Assembly: GCF_038396675.1 (NCBI RefSeq)
Contig: NC_088931.1
Coordinates: 6,790,001 to 6,854,000 of the forward strand
From: Hydra vulgaris
Lineage: Eukaryota > Cnidaria > Hydrozoa > Anthoathecata > Hydridae
DNA length: 64,000 nt
Reading direction: 5' to 3'
The notes below the pieces were generated by a model that saw only the letters and a list, made by a program, of their open reading frames with translations, searched no databases and was not told the DNA's origin. Both the position numbers and the translations under genes were made by a program. Position 1 is the stretch's first letter. Each line of letters begins with the position of its first letter. This document shows positions 58,934-64,000 of the stretch, one piece after another.

Positions 58934-61900
58934 CAGGGTTCCCAATGGCCCTGGAAAGTCCTGGAAAGTTCTGGAATTTGAAAGTGGTCCTGGAAAGTCC
59001 TGGATTTTTTTTATTATTCTGTAAAATCCTGGAATAGTTCTGGAAAATGGGATAATTCTTTATATTTTGTTGTTTGTTTTTAAGTAAAGAAAAACAATGC
59101 AACAACAATACAACATCAATACAACTACAATACAAATTATAGTAAGTTATAGTAATATAATTGCTCTAATTTATAATTATTTTGGAAAATCTGATTCTTA
59201 TACTGTTTTTGAAATTTGCACTTTAATGATTCTTAAAAAAACTTACACATCCACAATAATGCATAGTTAAGTTATTTTAAAAATATTATTTGAAAGATAT
59301 CATCATAGAGGTTTCCATAAATCATAATTATATAGACAGTTTATATATACTTTTTCAATTAGTATTTAATTATTGCATTGTTGTATAGTTTTGAATAATT
59401 TTTAAAAGTATGAAATATTAGAGGTTCTAAATTCTTTTTGGCTCCTAAAATGTTTACGTTTTTTTATTTTGTTTTCAGATTTAATAATTAGAAAATGCTT
59501 AAAAATAAATGTTTTTTTCAAGTAAAATGGCTTGTTGATGAAAAATATAAACATTGGTTACATAAAAATACAGAAACTGTTGTGATTTGCAGTTATTGTG
59601 CTAAAGATAATAATAATTCTAACATGGGAAAAGCTGCTTTAACTTCACACATGAAAGGTATAAAGCATATAGAGAGATCACCTTCTGCTAGTAATATCAA
59701 GGCATTGATACCAACTTCTCCTAACAATGCTCAACTTAATAGGTATATGTTAGAATGCTCAAATAAAGCAGAACACCAAAAAACAATAAATAAAATGCTA
59801 ATAAATACATCTACACTTGAAGCTGAAGTTTGTTGGGTCCTTAATATTGTGTATTCTAAATATTCAATGAATTCTTTAACCGATTCTGACAAATTATTTA
59901 GCAAAATGTTTCCAGATAGTGGCATTGCTAAGTTGTTTCAATGCGGATCCACCAAACCAGTTATATTGCAACATTTGGATTAGCTCTCTTTTTTTAAAAT
60001 TGAGTTGCTCACTTCCCTATCTAATACACCTTATTACACTGTTTCATTTGATGAATCCATGAACCAAGTTTTTCTTTTCAAGTACTAGTATGGTTAAAAC
60101 ACGTTATCTTAATTCAGAGTTCATGGGGCGCTCGACAGCACATGATGTTATGCAAACACTCCTAAACTGTATTTCTGATATAAATAAATCAAAGATTCTA
60201 CAAGTGTCATCAGATGGGCCAAATGTAAATTTGCTGTTTCCAGATAATTTAAAGGAACAAAGGAAAAAGGAAAAACTTGATCCTCTTATAGAAATTGGAA
60301 CCTGTGGTCTCCATAGCATTCATGGCAGTTTTAAAGCAGGGGCAAAAGCAAGTGGCTGGGAGCTTAATAATTTATTAAAAGCAATGTGGTAATTTCTACA
60401 TGACTTCTCTAGTAGAGCAGCCTATGAAAACATCACTGGGACACTTTGTCCAACTTATCAATTATCCAATGCAGTTTTGTTGGTATAAGTGCTGTGAAAA
60501 TGAAAAATGTGCTCAAAAGGCTGAATCACTACTTGATGGGTACAAAAGGTTTGTAATATATTTCAGTAGTCTTAAGAAAAACAAACAACCTGATTCAAAA
60601 AATAAAAGCTGGCAGACTGAAAGCCATGATTTATGATCCTGTTTTGCCAGCTAAACTTAAATTTTTTAAGATGGTTTCTAAAAAATTAAATAGTTTTTTG
60701 ATGCTTTCAAACAGGCAAACCTATGGTTCCATTTATGGCTATTATACTTGGTGAAATAGTTGACAATTTTCTCAGGAGAATCATACTAAAAGACGTTTTA
60801 AATAAGTGTAGCAATCCATACCAGCAGCTTCAAATAAGTTTAATGGATAAAAATATTAGAAAGCCTGTAAATTAAATTGATATTGGTTTTGCTGCTTGGT
60901 TAAAAATTGATGAAGCTAATGTAAGTTACAGTGACCAAAGAGTGGTTATATTTAAAAAAGAGGCAGGCCAGTTTTTAGCTGGTCTGTTGACACATTTCCT
61001 TGAAAAGTCCCTATTGAAGTTTGTCATAGTACGCACTGCAGTATCTATTAACCCAATTTTTATTTCAAATCTTAATTCAAATCTTAAATCAAATCTTAAA
61101 TCTTAAGGAATACTTGTTTCAATAATTTTTCAATTCTGTTGCAAAAGTTAGTTAAATATGGCCGTTTGTCACCAAAGTCTGCCGAATTAGCAAAAAATTA
61201 ATATTATAAATTTTTACAAATAGTAGACTCAAATCAAAAATCATTTCAAGATTTTGATATTAAAAATGATAGTCTTGATCATTTTTTCTCTGACTTTACT
61301 GGAGCAAATAAAGCTTATCAAGAAGTTTGGAGTATTTTTAAAATGGTTTTTGTGCTTTCACATGGACTATCTTCCATTGAGTGTGGCTTTAGTATTAATA
61401 AACAACTTCTTGTCAAAAATCTTAAAGAAAAATCCCTTATTGCCTTATGTCTTATTGAAGATCATTTGTCTTCCTTTGAAGAATCCCCTGATTGTATCAA
61501 AATTAATAAAGAAATGCTGCAAAATGTAAAACAAGCAAGTAGTTGATATAAAGAGTATTTGCGATCACAAAGAGAACAAAAAGAATGTAACAGTAGGAAT
61601 TTAAAACGAAAAACTTTGGACAATGAGTAAAAGGTAGTTATAACAAAGTGCAGAATCTTGCAAAGTGAAATAACGACTTTGATAGAACAGTCTTATATGT
61701 TAGCCATAAATGCAGAAAGGCAAAGTAGTTTTGTTTTTTTGAAAAAACCAAATGAAAAAAAGAAACTCTGTCAAGAAAAACAAAAGGAAATCGAGGGCTT
61801 GTACAATATAGAAAAAAAGATGATTCATGAAAATTTTAAAAGCATCTATTTGTACATATAGTTATTGAGTTAAGTTTTAGTTTTTGTTTTGTTGTTTTGC

Positions 61901-62296
61901 TAAAATGGTATTTTTATTATGAGTTTTTGAAATGATTCTGATGTTATGGAAATTAGTTGCGTTAAACGTTTTCTTTCAAATAAAAAAAAGTTCCTTGTCA
62001 AATATTTTTTGAATTTACGTTTAGTTATGTAGCTGTAGTGATGTAGCTATATTTATGTAGCTGTAATGTATTTCTTTAATTTACATTTGATTTCTATATT
62101 AATTTACATTTAGTAGCGTATTTTGTGTTATTTTGGGCTATCTATAAAAAAGTCCTGGAGTTTATAACTTTTTTTTTTTTGAAAGTCCTGGAAATGTCCT
62201 GGAAATAAAGCAAATGTCCTGGAAAAAGAAAAAAATTGTCATGGAAAGTCCTGGATAGTCAAGGAATTTCAATTTTTTTATCTGGTGGGAACCATG
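58934..62296 (+). mobile_element. 3.4-kb hAT-like transposon with 5-bp target duplication
   Basis: Ends CAGGGTTCCCA and inverted CATGGTTCCCA; flanked by CAATG at 58929-58933 and 62297-62301. Both ends carry repeated CCTGGAAAGT units (58953-59050; 62150-62250). Removing the element and one CAATG restores the host reading KQINPL-LDTQIT. 3363 bp. Confidence 0.88.
59495..61861 (+). pseudogene. hAT-like transposase of a divergent family
   Basis: The ATG at 59495 opens an N-terminal zinc-finger-like part (VKWLVDEKYKHWLHK, CSYCAKDNNNS, ALTSHMKGIKH), then TLEAEVCWVLNIVYSKYSMN, KMFPDSGIAKLFQCGSTKP. In other frames: YYTVSFDESMNQVF (first Asp), LNSEFMGRSTAHDV, ILQVSSDGPNVN (second Asp), IEIGTCGLHSIHGSFKAGAK (CxxH-type block), KPMVPFMAIILGEIVDNFLR, and at about 61340 LSHGLSSIECGFSINKQLLV, which matches the position of the hAT C-terminal dimerisation motif. 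A charged tail ends at 61861. At least six stops or frameshifts. I recall this as a multicopy family in cnidarians and fishes, without a settled name. Confidence 0.72.
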
Positions 62297-62301
62297 CAAT
62301 G

Positions 62302-63510
62302 GGTTAATCTGTTTACTTAGAATGGAATTAGAAGAAGGAAGGTTCAAGAGTCAAGTTAGAAAAAAAGTTCTTTGCAAATAGTTCTGCCTTATCCTTGGGA
62401 GAGATAATAAGATCAGTTCCATGAGTAAGAAATGGAATGTTAGTGAAGGGTAGAATGACCTACTTTTGTTTATGATGCTGTTGAAGATTTTCCAAAAGCC
62501 TCTATAGCCTAACTTCTGAGATATGATACGGGGTTTAGTAAACTGAGAATAATGAAGCTTAGCATCAGACAGCACCTTTTTATGTTGATCTCTTGCAATA
62601 ATAAATAACCATATGTTCTCAAGAGAGTTGTTTTTTTTGAAAATAAATGATTATGGTTAGATATAGCAGCTGCACAAGAAGGTCAAATCCATGGAGTAAA
62701 ATCCAGGTGGTAACATTGGAGGCATATTTATCAGCTGAGACAGAAAAGACATCAGCCCAAGGACTATCACCAAAAAAATCATGAAAAGAATCCCAGTCAG
62801 CTTTAAGGCAGTATTAAGTAGTGCAGTAGTAGGTTGAATCTGAAAAAGAAGTATAAGTTTAAAGATTTATAGAGATGATTTCATGGTTAGAACCATCTAT
62901 GGGATAAAAATGAGAAATTGAACACAAGCTAAGATCAGAAACAAGATATAAATCAATGCGTGAAGGTAAATGAATAGGATTGTCAGGAAAACGAGTCACA
63001 AAGTTAACTATCTAAGTATGAGATTGAGAAATGCAGAAATTATAGGCTTTAGTGCCTGCTGGGTCAGTGGCGTAAGAGTCAAGTCTTTCAGTGTGATGAG
63101 CATTAAAGTCACCAATAACAGCAATATTAGCAGAGGGTTAAAGAGAAAGGGCATGATCAATTTGATCAGAAAAACATATTAATGAGTGCAGCCTTGGGAA
63201 GAAGGAGAATGATAAGGAACAAAGAGAAAGATGATGAGTGAAGAGATGCTAAGCGGAAGCACATAAAAAAATGGTCAAAAGATTCGAATTTAATTTTGTG
63301 ACAAAAGATGATTTGATGCGTATACATACCTCCAAGCCAAGCATGTGACTATTGGAGTCTTTGCGAATCAAACAATAGTACCCATCAAAGCTGAGATCTG
63401 AAGAACGAATAGCGGAAATTAAATTAGTTTCACTAAGAGCAAGCAAGTCTGGTGAATTTTGCAAGAGATAAGATTCAACTGATGGAAGGTTGCTTTGTAC
63501 TATTAATACT
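62302..63510 (-). pseudogene. Non-LTR retrotransposon, left-hand (5') part: endonuclease and RT start
   Basis: Minus strand: CKIHQTCLLL and PDLLALSETNLISAIRSS, FDGYYCLIRKDSNSHMLGLE (APE-type endonuclease, about 63464-63300). The middle carries many stops; then LSDAKLHYSQFTKPRIISQK, LGYRGFWKIFNSIINKS and SNSILSKQINPL, ending at the CAATG next to the inserted element. The continuation is at 58928 downwards. Together they form one decayed Jockey/CR1-like copy. Confidence 0.85.
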
Positions 63511-64000
63511 CTGATATGCAGCTGTTGATGGAATCAGCCTCTCTGAGAACTACCACAGAGTTCAAGAAACCTGACTACCAGCCAGTCTCAGAACCATTAA
63601 ACTGAGTTTTAGAGCAATACTCTCATTTAAAGATAACAGGAAAAGTTGCATAGCCACCATTAAGGCATCCAAGGCAGAAAACAATGTAACACAGGTTTAC
63701 ATTTATATTAGCCTAATAAATGAAGAAGGGGTTCAAGGCTGGTTAGCAGAATTATTCTACTTACCCCTGAAGTCTTTGCCAAGGAGGCCTTCTACAAGAC
63801 AGTAGCTGGATGCAGATAACATCTGCCCAAGATGAGTATTTTTATTAAGACACCATCTCTAGCCTTCTCAACTATCTCTAGCCTTCTCAACCTAACTCAA
63901 CCAAGAGTCCCAAGGCAGGGAAATTTTAGCTGGATGCAATTAAAATCAGCCCAAAATGACTACTTTTATCAGAGCATATTTTATTTACCAATTATTTTGA
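63511..64000 (-). other. Probable 5' part of the same retroelement
   Basis: Less AT-rich than the flanks, with 'ctctagccttctcaac' directly repeated at about 63855-63890 and two AGCTGGATGCA-type repeats. No conserved block was readable; the window ends here. Confidence 0.4.

Overview
The window is AT-rich metazoan DNA crowded with transposons. Protein-level matches (XPF nuclease, calpain-15-type exons), GT-AG introns, long (TA)n runs and a mixture of CR1-like non-LTR, hAT, P/THAP9-like and Tc1/mariner-like elements all fit a cnidarian, most probably Hydra. That assignment is inference from sequence style. There are no bacterial operons, CRISPR arrays or recognisable tRNA/rRNA genes.

Host genes are few. 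(1) Four coherent 3'-terminal exons on + at 3453-4136 end with a stop and an AATAAA; the product is alpha-helical and perhaps CCDC138-like, with a possible extra exon at 1263-1318. (2) An intact, intronless ERCC4/XPF gene lies on - at 15649-18165 (838 aa) with the ERKxxxD nuclease motif. (3) Two exons of a calpain-15-type protease on + (55244-55705, 57020-57213) carry a RanBP2 zinc finger and the catalytic-Cys block; the rest was not found before the window ends.

Almost everything else is mobile DNA, and several insertions can be dated relative to each other. A P/THAP9-like element (9301-12652) has 63-bp inverted termini and a near-perfect 8-bp target duplication. A 633-bp hAT-type foldback MITE (14573-15205), a 2.7-kb hAT with BED finger (27222-29939) and a 5-kb hAT (31307-36359) each have exact 8-bp duplications. 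The 5-kb hAT sits inside a non-LTR reverse transcriptase whose reading resumes exactly across it. A 3.4-kb element (58934-62296) with a 5-bp duplication interrupts a second non-LTR element in the same way, and a relative of it lies in the calpain intron. A Tc1/mariner copy, an abutting MITE and a 27-bp inverted repeat form a nest at 5421-7421. Many 3' fragments of CR1-like retroelements are scattered from 13 kb to 63 kb, often next to (TA)n tracts.

For a second look: a 406-bp inverted duplication with two mismatches (53802-54783); a transposase-like gene of a family I cannot name (25352-27060); a short stem-loop conserved in the 3' regions of several non-LTR copies, in both orientations; and a 0.7-kb block of reiterated ACTACATCTG palindromes (7550-8230). 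I found no undescribed cellular pathway; the novelty is in the mobile elements.
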